From a virus, in IMG/VR virus record IMGVR_UViG_3300017963_000411, positions 1 to 42,347 of that record: a DNA stretch of 42,347 nt; one strand, written 5' to 3'. Below, piece by piece: positions 29,214 through 38,188 of the stretch. A model generated the notes under the pieces. The model saw only the letters and a program-made list of their open reading frames with translations. It ran no database searches and was not told the origin of the DNA. A program made the translations under genes and the position numbers. The number at the start of each line of letters is the position of its first letter. The first letter of the stretch is position 1.

Positions 29214-30857
29214 TTATGCTGTTTGTGCTGTAATCCGGTCCATATCCCACAGAAGTATTGAAACTTCGCCGATTACTATATTTGAACTTGACCATGTCTT
29301 CTCTACTGAATACGATTTACCAGTCGCCAAAAAAATATCTGCGGCAAGGTCTAATTGTACGGCTGAATCGATACCATTTACAGTTGTTTCCGTTGCATCA
29401 GTTACGTTTTTACAAGTCATTCCAGCCTCGACCCCTCCATCAAGAAATTGCTCGGCCGACGTATCAACAAGCTTATTAGCAGATACATTCGAGTTGGTAC
29501 CAGTTACCGCCGTCGGGCCGGGAGTCGTCGAAATCTGAATTGTTGCCGTTGCTATTCCTTGAACTTCGAACACCGGCGTATACAATTTCTGTAAAATAAA
29601 ATCATCGCCGACGTCATAATTTGCTATACCAAAATCATATATTTTTTGTCTTATTAACGTCAGACCATCAACCGGGAAATCTTCTTCCGGATTTAATGTT
29701 ATTGTAACGTCAACCCAAGCGTACCGCGACGTCGGCCGACTGAATTTCATTACTTGCGTATCGCCTTCGGTATCGGTAACATTAACGGAAACATTCCCGT
29801 GTGTCGCAATACCGGCCGGCTTTACTTCCCATATTTTATCACCAATATCTTGATTCGTTCCGCCTTGGACGACGGCTTCGAATGAATGCGGCGGACGTCC
29901 GCCCCCGTCGGTTACATCCGTCCGGTTTTCAAATATCTTTACAGATAAAACAGAATCGACTTGTTGTAATAGTCGGGCCTTAATTGCTTCGACTGTTCCG
30001 GCCGCGGCAATTGCTAAACTTTGAATACGGCGTAATCTTAATTCCGGGTCCGTTTCTAAATCGCGTCCCAAGTCGGCGTCGTTTAAATTGTCAATAGCAT
30101 CAAAACCCGATACCGGCGTTTCGATTGTTGTTAGTGTTCCGGTATTTGCGACAATGGCGCCCGTTTCTTTTGATTCGTAAAGCGCTGGACTCCAAATCTC
30201 ATCAAGCGTTAAATTTACATCGACGTCAACCGAAAACGGCGTATCTTTATCGTCAACCGTAATTGTTAATGTTCCGTCGTTATTGTCAACGGCTGTTAAA
30301 TAAGCCTGTCCGACATTAATAGACGACGTTAAGCCGGCGGCGATTTCTATAGCTGTCGCGTCGGCATCCGAAGTAAAATCATATCCAATAGAATCCAAAG
30401 TAACCGTATATAGTTGATTATTTAAAACGTTTCCAACTCCGATTTTTGTACGAAGGACGGATAATTTTGTTATTGTTACGGGGCCGACCTGTTCGAAAAT
30501 GTCCCCGGTAACGGCGACGGACGCTTGGTTATCGTCCGGGACGATTGTTCCTTCGGTACCTTCGATAATTGCTTCGACCTGTGATTGTGTCGCGGCAAGC
30601 CGGACAATACCGGTCATTTGTGCGACATTGTCAAGCGAAAACCCTTCGGCGCTTGCGGGATACTGTGATAAATAAACCGCTTCCAATATTTCCCAAAGAT
30701 CGGAAAGCGGGTTCGCCATTAAACCAATAATTTGTCCGACAACTGAATCCGGGGTTACAGATATCCCGGGGAATTTCGCCCGGAATGCTTCTTCAAGATC
30801 CGCTTGAATTTCCGGCAATCTTTTAATTTCAAAACCGTCACTTGTTAAACCGCTCAT
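29214..30857 (-). CDS. Baseplate J-like wedge protein with Ig-like insertion
   Basis: The 547-residue protein begins FEIKRLPEIQADLEEAFRAK with GQIIGLMANPLSDLWEILEA and has VPDDNQASVAVTGDIFEQVG, then DLETDPELRLRRIQSL and PPHSFEAVVQGG, all standard in baseplate J/Mu gp47-like wedges. Residues of about 147-218 carry an inserted Ig-like domain (YDFTSDADATAIEIAAGLTS, NNDGTLTITVDD) also present in the tail sheath protein. The C-terminus (WSSSNIVIGEVSILLWDMDR) matches the expected ending. It forms the baseplate ring that triggers sheath contraction. It overlaps the gp25-like gene by 4 nt. Confidence 0.92.
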   Translation of the reverse strand: MSGLTSDGFEIKRLPEIQADLEEAFRAKFPGISVTPDSVVGQIIGLMANPLSDLWEILEAVYLSQYPASAEGFSLDNVAQMTGIVRLAATQSQVEAIIEGTEGTIVPDDNQASVAVTGDIFEQVGPVTITKLSVLRTKIGVGNVLNNQLYTVTLDSIGYDFTSDADATAIEIAAGLTSSINVGQAYLTAVDNNDGTLTITVDDKDTPFSVDVDVNLTLDEIWSPALYESKETGAIVANTGTLTTIETPVSGFDAIDNLNDADLGRDLETDPELRLRRIQSLAIAAAGTVEAIKARLLQQVDSVLSVKIFENRTDVTDGGGRPPHSFEAVVQGGTNQDIGDKIWEVKPAGIATHGNVSVNVTDTEGDTQVMKFSRPTSRYAWVDVTITLNPEEDFPVDGLTLIRQKIYDFGIANYDVGDDFILQKLYTPVFEVQGIATATIQISTTPGPTAVTGTNSNVSANKLVDTSAEQFLDGGVEAGMTCKNVTDATETTVNGIDSAVQLDLAADIFLATGKSYSVEKTWSSSNIVIGEVSILLWDMDRITAQTA

Positions 30858-31216
30858 GATATTGACTCCGTTATTGTACCGGTCGACCCGTAAAGCGTGT
30901 CAACCTCAAACGTTATAGTTAATGATCTATTTGTATTATCGTAATCGCTTTCGTAACTTAATAATTCTTTGACGTTCGGCGTATTAACAATTTCAGATTT
31001 TATAATATTATCAATATTTGGAATGTTTGGATTTTTTACAAAAATATCGTCATAAAACGGAAGGCCCTGTAATGTATCCAAGAACCATTCGCCTTTAAAA
31101 AACAATAACCGAATTTTAATTTGCTGGACGACTTTGTCGATTCCGGTTACTAATTCGAAATCGTAGTTTTCTATTTCAATATCATGTGTTGTGGTATCCA
31201 ATAAAATATCACTCAT
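30854..31216 (-). CDS. Baseplate wedge protein, gp25/gpW-like (DUF2634 type)
   Basis: The 120-residue protein carries the gp25 pattern: an acidic N-terminus, VTGIDKVVQQIKIRLLFFKG, then EWFLDTLQGLPFYDDIFVKN and a beta-rich end. gp25-like proteins sit in the wedge next to baseplate J and initiate sheath polymerisation. The gene overlaps baseplate J in ATGA form and the previous gene by 4 nt, consistent with stoichiometric coexpression. Confidence 0.9.
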   Translation of the reverse strand: MSDILLDTTTHDIEIENYDFELVTGIDKVVQQIKIRLLFFKGEWFLDTLQGLPFYDDIFVKNPNIPNIDNIIKSEIVNTPNVKELLSYESDYDNTNRSLTITFEVDTLYGSTGTITESIS

Positions 31217-31554
31217 GCAACTAACCCCGTTCCGTCATTATTTTGTAAACCGGTCGCATAATTGGCCGGAACTGCGGCCGCCATACTTGTTTTTAATGTC
31301 GCGCCGCCGTCTGTTGGTGTTACAGGCGAAGCCGTAAACGCCGCCGATAAAATGCCGCCGGTATCTATATTTACATTTACGCCTTTTATTTCAAGATTTG
31401 CGACAATGTGTTCAACAATAGCCGCGGCCAATGCGTCCAGCGTATCCCAAGTCATTTGTTCATTTTTTGTAATAGGTTGTCCAGCCAATAATTTTGTTTT
31501 CATAAGACCAGCTAAACCCGTACCTGATTGGGCGTCGCCCGCTAATAATGCCAT
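31213..31554 (-). CDS. Small baseplate-region protein (113 aa)
   Basis: From ATG 31554 (SD GGGGAG) the protein reads MALLAGDAQSGTGLAGLMKT, ending PANYATGLQNNDGTGLVA. Proteins starting with this GTGLAGxM pattern regularly sit between the spike and gp25-like genes in phages with a Gp138-type spike. Role is unknown; a small structural or chaperone function in spike assembly is plausible. The TTG at 31581 would overlap the spike gene and is rejected. Confidence 0.75.
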   Translation of the reverse strand: MALLAGDAQSGTGLAGLMKTKLLAGQPITKNEQMTWDTLDALAAAIVEHIVANLEIKGVNVNIDTGGILSAAFTASPVTPTDGGATLKTSMAAAVPANYATGLQNNDGTGLVA

Positions 31555-31555
31555 T

Positions 31556-32191
31556 TTATAAACTCCCCTTAATTGCCGCAAGTTTTGTTTTAATCTGCGT
31601 AAAGGTCGTATCTATCGATTTACTTAATAATTGCGGTCCTAATGCCGTCGCCGTGGTCGTGATAACCAGAGCGTCGATTAATTGATCGAATAAATCAAGC
31701 AATTCTTGACTGGTATTACCAAAAGCAATTTTCCCGGTATTATCAATTTTAAGCGTTCCGCCCTTGAATGTTAATCGACAATTTGTATTATCTACGGCGT
31801 CGCCTGTTTCAGAAAAAGGGAAAAGCCCGGGAATCGCAATCGCGTCGGATAAGTCGAATTTACGCGGGTCCCCGGGTCCCGTATCGCCGCCCTTGGATAA
31901 CCACGTATCTAAGGATCTTTGAGAAAAAACCAATAATACGCCGTCGCCTTTTTCTAATGGAAATGTCAAGGATCCGCCGCCGCCCCGCGGCCATACGACC
32001 GGGACGTTTACGATTACCGGTAACGCTTCCGTTGTTCCATCGACGTACAATTTTTTAATAAGCGGTTTGACGTCGGCTTTTTGTTTGGCGTAATCATATT
32101 TTTCGATCCGACCGGGAAGACAAGTATTAACGTCTGTCAACGAAAACGTTATCGCTTTTTTTACCGCGGTCGCTAATGAAGGCGCGTTCAT
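31556..32191 (-). CDS. Baseplate spike protein (Gp138 N-terminal domain)
   Basis: The 211-residue protein has an N-terminal OB-fold pattern: LPGRIEKYDYAKQKADVKPL, VPVVWPRGGGGSLTFPLEKG, DGVLLVFSQRSLDTWLSKGG, then DPRKFDLSDAIAIPGLFPFS. This is the Gp138-type spike, the trimeric membrane-piercing tip at the centre of the baseplate. A beta segment (LTFKGGTLKIDNTGKIAFGN) and a C-terminal helix follow; the long beta-helix tip of larger spikes is absent. Confidence 0.88.
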   Translation of the reverse strand: MNAPSLATAVKKAITFSLTDVNTCLPGRIEKYDYAKQKADVKPLIKKLYVDGTTEALPVIVNVPVVWPRGGGGSLTFPLEKGDGVLLVFSQRSLDTWLSKGGDTGPGDPRKFDLSDAIAIPGLFPFSETGDAVDNTNCRLTFKGGTLKIDNTGKIAFGNTSQELLDLFDQLIDALVITTTATALGPQLLSKSIDTTFTQIKTKLAAIKGSL

Positions 32192-32192
32192 A

Positions 32193-33044
32193 TTATTTTC
32201 GTTCCTCTACTTCGGACGCCGTATTCCATTCGTTCCCCCAAGTGTCGCCGTTATGCTCAACATTGATAACCCGGAAAAACGTTCCTTTTTTTATTAACTG
32301 ACTTTCGACGGATACAAGGCCGCCAATCGATATTTTCGGAAATAAAAGCGAATTGATCCGCCAACCCGGGCGTTCCGTGTTTTTTTGCTTTGATAGGTCT
32401 TGGACGCGTTCCGGGGTCCCGATTAAACCGGTCCGTGGCGATAAATGTATCGCCTGTTTTTTATTGGTCCCGCCGATTCTGATAATCTGCAATTCATTAT
32501 CTTGTATGGACCATTCAAGATTTAAAGTCGAAGAAAGCTTTTCCAAAACGAACTTAAACGGGCCAAGGAATGAAAATCCATTAACGAACTGTACGTCCTC
32601 AATATCGGTCGTATCGACAAATTGAGAAGCCAAAGGAATTAAATTAATTACGTCGTTCAATATTTCCTTGGCGCTTGAACCTTCCTTATATGAAAGATTT
32701 ACTTTCGTATTTCGAATAACCTTCGCGCCGTCGTCGCATTCCAATTTTGTAATAATATCGGCGCCCTGTTTGATATGGTTAATATTGGTAATATTCCCAA
32801 TAAATACGTTTTCAACGCCGACGTTTTCAAAATATCCGGCGTTCAAAATAACAAGATCGTCAATATTTATTAACTTTTCCCGGGTGTCCTTGCTTAAATT
32901 ATAAATGTCGATTAATGCGTTATTCGTTTCCGGCTTTTCGCTTTTCTTTACTTTGAAGTTTACCCGAAGGCCGCGGATTCCGATTCCTTGTTCGGACCCT
33001 TCCGGACCGACGGTCAACGATATTTGACGATTAAATAACGCCAT
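32193..33044 (-). CDS. Baseplate hub protein
   Basis: The 283-residue protein contains IRGLRVNFKVKKSEKPETNN, ALIDIYNLSKDTREKLI, GNITNINHIKQGADIITKLE, SAKEILNDVINLIP and FVLEKLSSTLNLEWSIQDNE, a hub pattern (gp27/gp44-like) in which two tail-tube-like domains support the spike. The C-terminus has SVESQLIKKGTFFRVINVEH. It connects tail tube and spike. It abuts both neighbours. Confidence 0.82.
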   Translation of the reverse strand: MALFNRQISLTVGPEGSEQGIGIRGLRVNFKVKKSEKPETNNALIDIYNLSKDTREKLINIDDLVILNAGYFENVGVENVFIGNITNINHIKQGADIITKLECDDGAKVIRNTKVNLSYKEGSSAKEILNDVINLIPLASQFVDTTDIEDVQFVNGFSFLGPFKFVLEKLSSTLNLEWSIQDNELQIIRIGGTNKKQAIHLSPRTGLIGTPERVQDLSKQKNTERPGWRINSLLFPKISIGGLVSVESQLIKKGTFFRVINVEHNGDTWGNEWNTASEVEERK

Positions 33045-33045
33045 T

Positions 33046-33390
33046 TTACAAAGTCCCCGCTTCGATTTGTTCGACTTCGTCTTCGGTTACATAAACCAAA
33101 AAGACGTTTTCGTCTGTGAAATCGTCTTGACTTATCCGCTGAACGGTCCCGCTTGGATCGACGGCGACCATTTCCCCGGGCGGCAAACTTCGGCCCGGAA
33201 AATTGGCGATTAATTCGTAATCGATAACGATTTTTATTCCGGCGACCAAAACATTATCGTTTGAATCGGATATTATCATTGACCAAAATTCCCCGTTGTC
33301 ATTCCAATTGAACGAAAACCGGTACGGGACCCCGTCCAAAATAACGTCTTCGGTAAAGGAAGGATATTCGATAAATGGAATAGTTACCAT
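33046..33390 (-). CDS. Small tail/baseplate plug-like protein (114 aa)
   Basis: The protein reads IPFIEYPSFTEDVILDGVPY, RFSFNWNDNGEFWSMIISDS, then VLVAGIKIVIDYELIANFPG and VYVTEDEVEQIE. This YxxxFxWNxxxxxWxxxIxD plus G(I/V)xxVxxxxLL.. pattern is typical of a family placed between Dit-like and hub genes, related to the plug of cyanophage Pam3-type baseplates. It is likely to line or close the hub channel. The exact role is inferred from family position. Confidence 0.75.
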   Translation of the reverse strand: MVTIPFIEYPSFTEDVILDGVPYRFSFNWNDNGEFWSMIISDSNDNVLVAGIKIVIDYELIANFPGRSLPPGEMVAVDPSGTVQRISQDDFTDENVFLVYVTEDEVEQIEAGTL

Positions 33391-33391
33391 A

Positions 33392-34018
33392 TTAAGACCC
33401 CGTTAAAATATTTTTAGCTCGTTTCAATAATGACGTACTTGTCGATTGTGTTTCGGACGTCGGCGTCTTCACTGTTTGCTTTCCGTTCGATTGTGTCGGA
33501 ACGCCCTTGTTGGCAGCCGGCGCTTTTAAATTCGGGACGACGACGGTTTCGGAAGTTACCTTCGTTAATTTCTGAAATTCGGCCGTGAAGCGTAAAGAAT
33601 CCCCGGACGTCCGGTCCCTTGGAAACGTAATCGATAACATGACCATTTCGGTATAAACCTTCAATGTCGATACGATCGTTATCAATTCTCGTTCGCGGAC
33701 GCCCGTAATCGGATCAAGCTTCCCTTGGGATATTGCCAACAATTCGTCGAAGGCGACTTCGGTTCGATTCCGTCCGATTCCCCGAATAAGATTCGAAGCG
33801 ACGCCCAAAAAATTAACCGGGGAATTGGTAATAAAACCGGTCATTGTTAAACGTTCCGGACGACTGATAATATGGTCGGCAATTTCGGACCCGTCTTCAA
33901 GAGGATGATTTGTTACAATATTTTCGTAATTATGGTTTTCCGATATGGTCGCGTCCAAAACAATTTCCCCGATTTGACCCGGTTTTTTAAATCCAAATAA
34001 TAAAGACGTAATCGGCAT
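33392..34018 (-). CDS. Dit-like / LysM-domain-region tail protein (208 aa)
   Basis: The N-terminal 150 residues (FGFKKPGQIGEIVLDATISE, NHPLEDGSEIADHIISRPER, LTMTGFITNSPVNFL, ITIVSTLKVYTEMVMLSITF, LRFTAEFQKLTKV) match the Dit-like N-terminal domain of phage tail proteins that join the tube end to the baseplate. The C-terminal tail is Thr/Ser/Gln-rich and probably flexible. The gene follows the tape measure, the standard place for such a protein. Confidence 0.82.
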   Translation of the reverse strand: MPITSLLFGFKKPGQIGEIVLDATISENHNYENIVTNHPLEDGSEIADHIISRPERLTMTGFITNSPVNFLGVASNLIRGIGRNRTEVAFDELLAISQGKLDPITGVRERELITIVSTLKVYTEMVMLSITFPRDRTSGDSLRFTAEFQKLTKVTSETVVVPNLKAPAANKGVPTQSNGKQTVKTPTSETQSTSTSLLKRAKNILTGS

Positions 34019-34020
34019 GT

Positions 34021-35685
34021 TTATTTTTCAACCTGTGAATTATTGGTTTCAAGATTTCGGACCATTTCCGCGTTTGATTCGTCAACCGCCTGTTTAACTA
34101 CCTTTTTAATATCTTGGGTTTGTGCTTCGCTCATTGCCGCCGGGACTGTTAATGTTAAATTTGTATTGGAATTAAAATTCTGGTTAACTGACCGGCTGCC
34201 TCCTTTTCTTGTTGCTCCGATTCCGGAACCAGCAAACGCCGGCGTCGGGTTAAAACGATTTTCAACTCCGGAGCCAATCAAGCCGCCGCCTTCAATAAAT
34301 TGTTTTCCTTTTTCTTTTACAAATCCCTTGGCACGATTAAAAAGGTTCGATACTTTTTCGATTGTCGCGCTCAACATTTCCTTGAATTTTGTTTTTATTA
34401 TACTGAAAATATCGACCATTATATCTTTAAATCGATTCCATGCGTCAATGACAGGATCCGGAATAAAAGACATAATTAATTTTTTCGCAATTTCAATAAA
34501 CTGTCTTAAATCTTCCCGTAATATTTTAAATATCAACATTACGCGTTCTTTGAAATTTTCCCATGTCCCTAAAAAATCGCCGATTGCTGATTGGCCGCCA
34601 TGGACCCAAACCCAAATATCTTCTATAAGAAGACCGATAAACGCTATCAATGCGACGATTGCCGCAATCTTGGCGGCGACCGCTAAAGTAATCCCTTTTA
34701 ACATTGCGATAAGCGGACCACCCGCTTTTATAAAAAGCGTCCACAATCCGACCAATGTTTTTAAACCGCCGGCCATAAAGAAATATAATTTTCCAAGTGT
34801 ACCCAAAATTAAAAGAACCGGTCCAATTGCGGCGACAAGACCGACCGACAACAATATTAAACGTTTGGTACCGTCCGAAAGATTCTTAAACCATTGAACC
34901 GCTTTTCCAACCCCTTCGATTAAAATTTCAAACCGACGTTTTAAATCGAATGTTTCAACGATAAGCCGCCCGAATTCCGCCCGGGCAAGGAATAAAACGT
35001 CAAGAAAATTTGACCATAAACCGCCCAAAGTCTTTGATTGTTTGGTCATTAAATCCTCAAAACGGCCGCCTTCCGAAGACATGGCGACAAACGCTTGCTT
35101 GACATCTTTAAATCCAATTTTCCCGGCCGATACCATGTCCCGGATTTCCGCCGTTGTTTTACCGAATTGCTTTCCTAATTGGTCAAGGATTGGAACGCCG
35201 GCCAATGTGAAATCGCGCAATTCGCGGCCGGTTAATTTCTGTTGTGCGCGGACCTGACCGTAATTGAGGACCAGACGTTCAAGGGGAACGGATAAGCCGG
35301 CGGAAACGTCGCCAAGTGCCTTTAATGTCGGGATAATATTTTTTCCTTCAATTCCAACAGCTAATAATTGTTTTGTGGTTTGTCCAATATTCTGAATTTC
35401 AAACGGAGTCTTGGCGGCGAATGCGTAAAGTTCTTTTATAAGCTGGCCCGCGGCTTCGGCGCTTCCCAACATGGTTGTCATGGCAACGTCTAATTGTTCA
35501 ACGTCTGACGCGGCTTTAAGGGACGCCCCGGCAACGCCAAGAATCGGCGCTGTAACAAATAGCGTCAATTTTTTACCGGCGTCCTGCATTCGATTGGACA
35601 TATCCCGAAATTTCCGTTCGGCAACTTCCAAGTCTTTATTGTCGACTTTAAATCCAATCAAATTAATTAATTCACGAACAATCAT
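34021..35685 (-). CDS. Tape measure protein
   Basis: The 554-residue protein begins with a tape-measure domain: ASLKAASDVEQLDVAMTTML, AKTPFEIQNIGQTTKQLLAV, GRELRDFTLAGVPILDQLGK and GKIGFKDVKQAFVAMSSEGG. Hydrophobic segments follow at about 265-350 (LILLSVGLVAAIGPVLLIL, AAKIAAIVALIAFIGLLIED), then amphipathic helices and a Gly-rich, Asn-rich tail. Tape measures fill the tail tube, set its length and enter the host envelope with DNA. At about 1.5 angstrom per residue the tail would be roughly 80 nm. The start overlaps the upstream gene (ATGA). Confidence 0.92.
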   Translation of the reverse strand: MIVRELINLIGFKVDNKDLEVAERKFRDMSNRMQDAGKKLTLFVTAPILGVAGASLKAASDVEQLDVAMTTMLGSAEAAGQLIKELYAFAAKTPFEIQNIGQTTKQLLAVGIEGKNIIPTLKALGDVSAGLSVPLERLVLNYGQVRAQQKLTGRELRDFTLAGVPILDQLGKQFGKTTAEIRDMVSAGKIGFKDVKQAFVAMSSEGGRFEDLMTKQSKTLGGLWSNFLDVLFLARAEFGRLIVETFDLKRRFEILIEGVGKAVQWFKNLSDGTKRLILLSVGLVAAIGPVLLILGTLGKLYFFMAGGLKTLVGLWTLFIKAGGPLIAMLKGITLAVAAKIAAIVALIAFIGLLIEDIWVWVHGGQSAIGDFLGTWENFKERVMLIFKILREDLRQFIEIAKKLIMSFIPDPVIDAWNRFKDIMVDIFSIIKTKFKEMLSATIEKVSNLFNRAKGFVKEKGKQFIEGGGLIGSGVENRFNPTPAFAGSGIGATRKGGSRSVNQNFNSNTNLTLTVPAAMSEAQTQDIKKVVKQAVDESNAEMVRNLETNNSQVEK

Positions 35686-35954
35686 TTATTACCTTTTGTC
35701 TTTACATTTTCCGCCTGTTTTTCATCAATAAAATTTCGCATATCTAAAACCGCATTCATTTTGACAATATCTTCATAACTATATATTGTCGATAATTCCT
35801 TTAATGTTGCGACGCGTTCCGTTATTAAACGCCAAACCGGGAATTCGTCTTGAATTTCCGGCGCTAATCGTTTATTGACTTCTTCGTCGATTCTGTTGGA
35901 GTTATTGGGATCGTCGGATTTTCTATCCGTTCGAACAGTTTTCCAATACTCCAT
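35682..35954 (-). CDS. Tail assembly chaperone, second frame product (90 aa)
   Basis: The ORF overlaps the end of the upstream chaperone gene by about 90 nt in the -1 frame and ends overlapping the tape measure start. It reads RIDEEVNKRLAPEIQDEF, then VATLKELSTIYSYEDIVKMN and MRNFIDEKQAENV. In tailed phages the gene pair before the tape measure usually makes a short chaperone and a -1 frameshifted fusion. An ATG (35954) exists but its SD is poor, favouring expression by frameshift. The chaperone coats tape measure during tube assembly. Confidence 0.7.
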   Translation of the reverse strand: MEYWKTVRTDRKSDDPNNSNRIDEEVNKRLAPEIQDEFPVWRLITERVATLKELSTIYSYEDIVKMNAVLDMRNFIDEKQAENVKTKGNK

Positions 35955-36358
35955 TTTCCGAAAAAACGGTTTGCTTCGATAACAAATAAAAGGACTTTAT
36001 ATAATTTGGAATATTCGCCGGCGAATTTTAAATTTATTGTATTCTTGGTTATCGATTCGCCATTGATTCGGGTTTGCGTTAAAAGATCAAGAATTAAATT
36101 AATCGTGTTTTCATTATCCAACGATTCCGTTAATCCTTCAATTGCTTGGCCGACAACTTCTAAATTTATATCGGTGTCCATTACTGATTTGCCGGTACCG
36201 GTTTTAATTCCCGAAAAAGCTTTTCCGACTGCGGGACCGACTATTTTTAAAAGCCGGCCCTTTAGTCGTAAACCATGAAGCCCGGGAAATATTGTACATT
36301 CAACAGAATCATTATCAATTACCTTTTTTTCCGTCCTTAATATGTTATCGTTGCTCAT
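35864..36358 (-). CDS. Tail assembly chaperone, first frame (164 aa)
   Basis: The protein follows the tube gene and precedes the tape measure, the fixed slot for tail assembly chaperones. It reads VECTIFPGLHGLRLKGRLLK, GPAVGKAFSGIKTG, NTINLILDLLTQTRI and LYKVLLFVIEANRFFGKWS. The end of the frame contains A-rich stretches (GGAAAATGG, GGAAAACTG) where a -1 slip would continue into the overlapping ORF. The sequence similarity to T4 gp- or lambda gpG-type chaperones is not visible, so the call rests mainly on order. Confidence 0.75.
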   Translation of the reverse strand: MSNDNILRTEKKVIDNDSVECTIFPGLHGLRLKGRLLKIVGPAVGKAFSGIKTGTGKSVMDTDINLEVVGQAIEGLTESLDNENTINLILDLLTQTRINGESITKNTINLKFAGEYSKLYKVLLFVIEANRFFGKWSIGKLFERIENPTIPITPTESTKKSIND

Positions 36359-36383
36359 TCAAACCTCCGCGTTTTGGCGATTC

Positions 36384-36827
36384 TTAGGTCGCCGGTTCAA
36401 ATTCGGCATTCCCGCCGTTAAATGGTACATAATCGGCAAGGTCAAACGTCCATTCCCGATTTGATAATTCTTTTCCAAATTCTGCCGTCGGATCCTGTTG
36501 AATCCAAGCATTACCAGCAAAATGAACCGATCTTCCGGAATTGTCTTTAACCATGACGGGAACAATGCCGGTACTGGATAATTCATCCAGCGCGGCAATT
36601 CCTTCCAAGACGTCATTTGATGGGCTTGTTTGTGCCAATGTTAAAGTCATTGTTCCGGTTTTATCGTTCGATTTTGAACGCGATACTATACCGTCGGCTC
36701 CGGATACCATTTGGAATTTTGGGTTATTCCGTTCTACCGAAATAAAGGTTCCGTCCGCAAATCCGGAAATTGGGACGCCGCCAATCAAAACGCTTACGCT
36801 TGCTGGGTCGTATGTTCTTACTGACAT
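36384..36827 (-). CDS. Tail tube protein (DUF3277)
   Basis: The 147-residue protein matches DUF3277 tail tube: TYDPASVSVLIGGVPISGFA, DGTFISVERNNPKFQMVSGA, DGIVSRSKSNDKTGTMTLTL, AQTSPSNDVL and a C-terminal WTFDLADY. Hexamers stack to form the inner tube through which DNA passes. It directly follows the sheath gene. Length is normal. Confidence 0.93.
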   Translation of the reverse strand: MSVRTYDPASVSVLIGGVPISGFADGTFISVERNNPKFQMVSGADGIVSRSKSNDKTGTMTLTLAQTSPSNDVLEGIAALDELSSTGIVPVMVKDNSGRSVHFAGNAWIQQDPTAEFGKELSNREWTFDLADYVPFNGGNAEFEPAT

Positions 36828-36861
36828 TGTTTTTCTCCTATTTTAAATTATTAATATTCCG

Positions 36862-38166
36862 TTATAATACCACTGTTCCGGTTACTGTAACCGAATGAAT
36901 CGCGCCGGCAAGTGTCGCCGTAAATTTTACGTCCGGCAATGTCCGCGCCGCTTTGTCGACGCTTGAAACGTCGGCGGCCAATGGAACCGTTGTCGTGGGC
37001 GCCGGATCCGCGGCCAAACCGCCCCGGTCAATCCCCCGCTGTAATGAAGCCTTGACTTCTGCTTCCACAACGCCAATTCCGGGATCGGTAAAAGGAACCT
37101 TCGGAAGATTTACAAGCTTCGAATATATATTTGACGTCATGTCGGACTGTAACCAATCCACAAAGACAATAACGTCTATATATTCCGGTTCGGATACTGT
37201 ACCGTTTTGGGTTATATTAACGCCGCCGACCTCTGTATAACAATTTGCATTCTTTGCCAAAATGTTTGTAACCTGTGTATCGGTTAGGGTGTCAACTGTT
37301 ACAGAAGCCAAAGTCTTAAACTTTGCAGTATAGGATCCGGGATCCTGCGTTAATATCTTTCCAAGTAAAGCGGCGTCGATATATTCTGTCGCGGCGCTTG
37401 CTGAATAAAAAACAAAAGAACGCGCATAACTCGCGGCTTTTAACGTTGCGGCTATTGTGGTCGCATCCGCGGCGTCTGTAGTATCCGGGATATCGGCATC
37501 GGCCGAAGCGGTACCGAAAATCTTTATCTTGGCTTCTACCCATGCCGCCATTAATTCGACTGTTGCTTGGGTTCTGTCTGTTAATACAATCCCGTAAAAA
37601 TCGTCGGAAGCTTTTACAATAGCGTCCATTGTATCGCCTATTGTTTCGGTAATTGTAAATGCTTCCTGAGTACATTTTGTATCGATTAATAATGTATATG
37701 CGGTATCGGCAACGTCGGCGGAAAGTGTAAATGTTCCGTCGGTGTCGTCTGTTGCTGTAACTGGTTCGGCGCCGGCATTAACGGCCGCAACAAGACCCGC
37801 GGCAATTTCTATTGCTGTCGCTGTTGCATCGGAAGTAAAAGAAAATTTTGTACCATTGATATAAATATCATAATCCGTATCGTTCTGTACATCGGAAACA
37901 GCAACGCCGACCGGATCGTCAATCTTCCGACGGCCAACCGCTATTCTTGTCGGTGTCGGATTCTGACCAAACCAATCGGTCGCGGCGACATATTCCGCGT
38001 CGGTTGCTTCGAAATCTTCGGCCATGGCGGTTAATGTTGAATAAAATTTTATTCTTTCTGTGAAACGCTTATGCGCTCCAACAACAAGAAGTGTTCCAAA
38101 TCCCAAGCGCGAAACTGCCGCGGTCTGCCGGGTAATGGAAACATTGACAATATCGGATAACGGCAT
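36862..38166 (-). CDS. Tail sheath protein (DUF3383) with Ig-like insertion
   Basis: The 434-residue protein begins VNVSITRQTAAVSRLGFGTL and has FTERIKFYSTLTAMAEDF, NPTPTRIAVGRR, then MDAIVKASDDFYGIVLTDRT and FVFYSASAATEYIDAALLGK, all typical of DUF3383 sheaths. It forms the contractile outer tube. Residues of about 96-168 hold an inserted Ig-like domain (DIYINGTKFSFTSDATATAI, DGTFTLSADVADTAYTLLID) that should project from the surface and that also occurs in baseplate J. The C-terminus (KFTATLAGAIHSVTVTGTVV) is the conserved polymerisation end. Confidence 0.93.
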   Translation of the reverse strand: MPLSDIVNVSITRQTAAVSRLGFGTLLVVGAHKRFTERIKFYSTLTAMAEDFEATDAEYVAATDWFGQNPTPTRIAVGRRKIDDPVGVAVSDVQNDTDYDIYINGTKFSFTSDATATAIEIAAGLVAAVNAGAEPVTATDDTDGTFTLSADVADTAYTLLIDTKCTQEAFTITETIGDTMDAIVKASDDFYGIVLTDRTQATVELMAAWVEAKIKIFGTASADADIPDTTDAADATTIAATLKAASYARSFVFYSASAATEYIDAALLGKILTQDPGSYTAKFKTLASVTVDTLTDTQVTNILAKNANCYTEVGGVNITQNGTVSEPEYIDVIVFVDWLQSDMTSNIYSKLVNLPKVPFTDPGIGVVEAEVKASLQRGIDRGGLAADPAPTTTVPLAADVSSVDKAARTLPDVKFTATLAGAIHSVTVTGTVVL

Positions 38167-38188
38167 TTAAGCCCCCTTTGTAAAAAGT

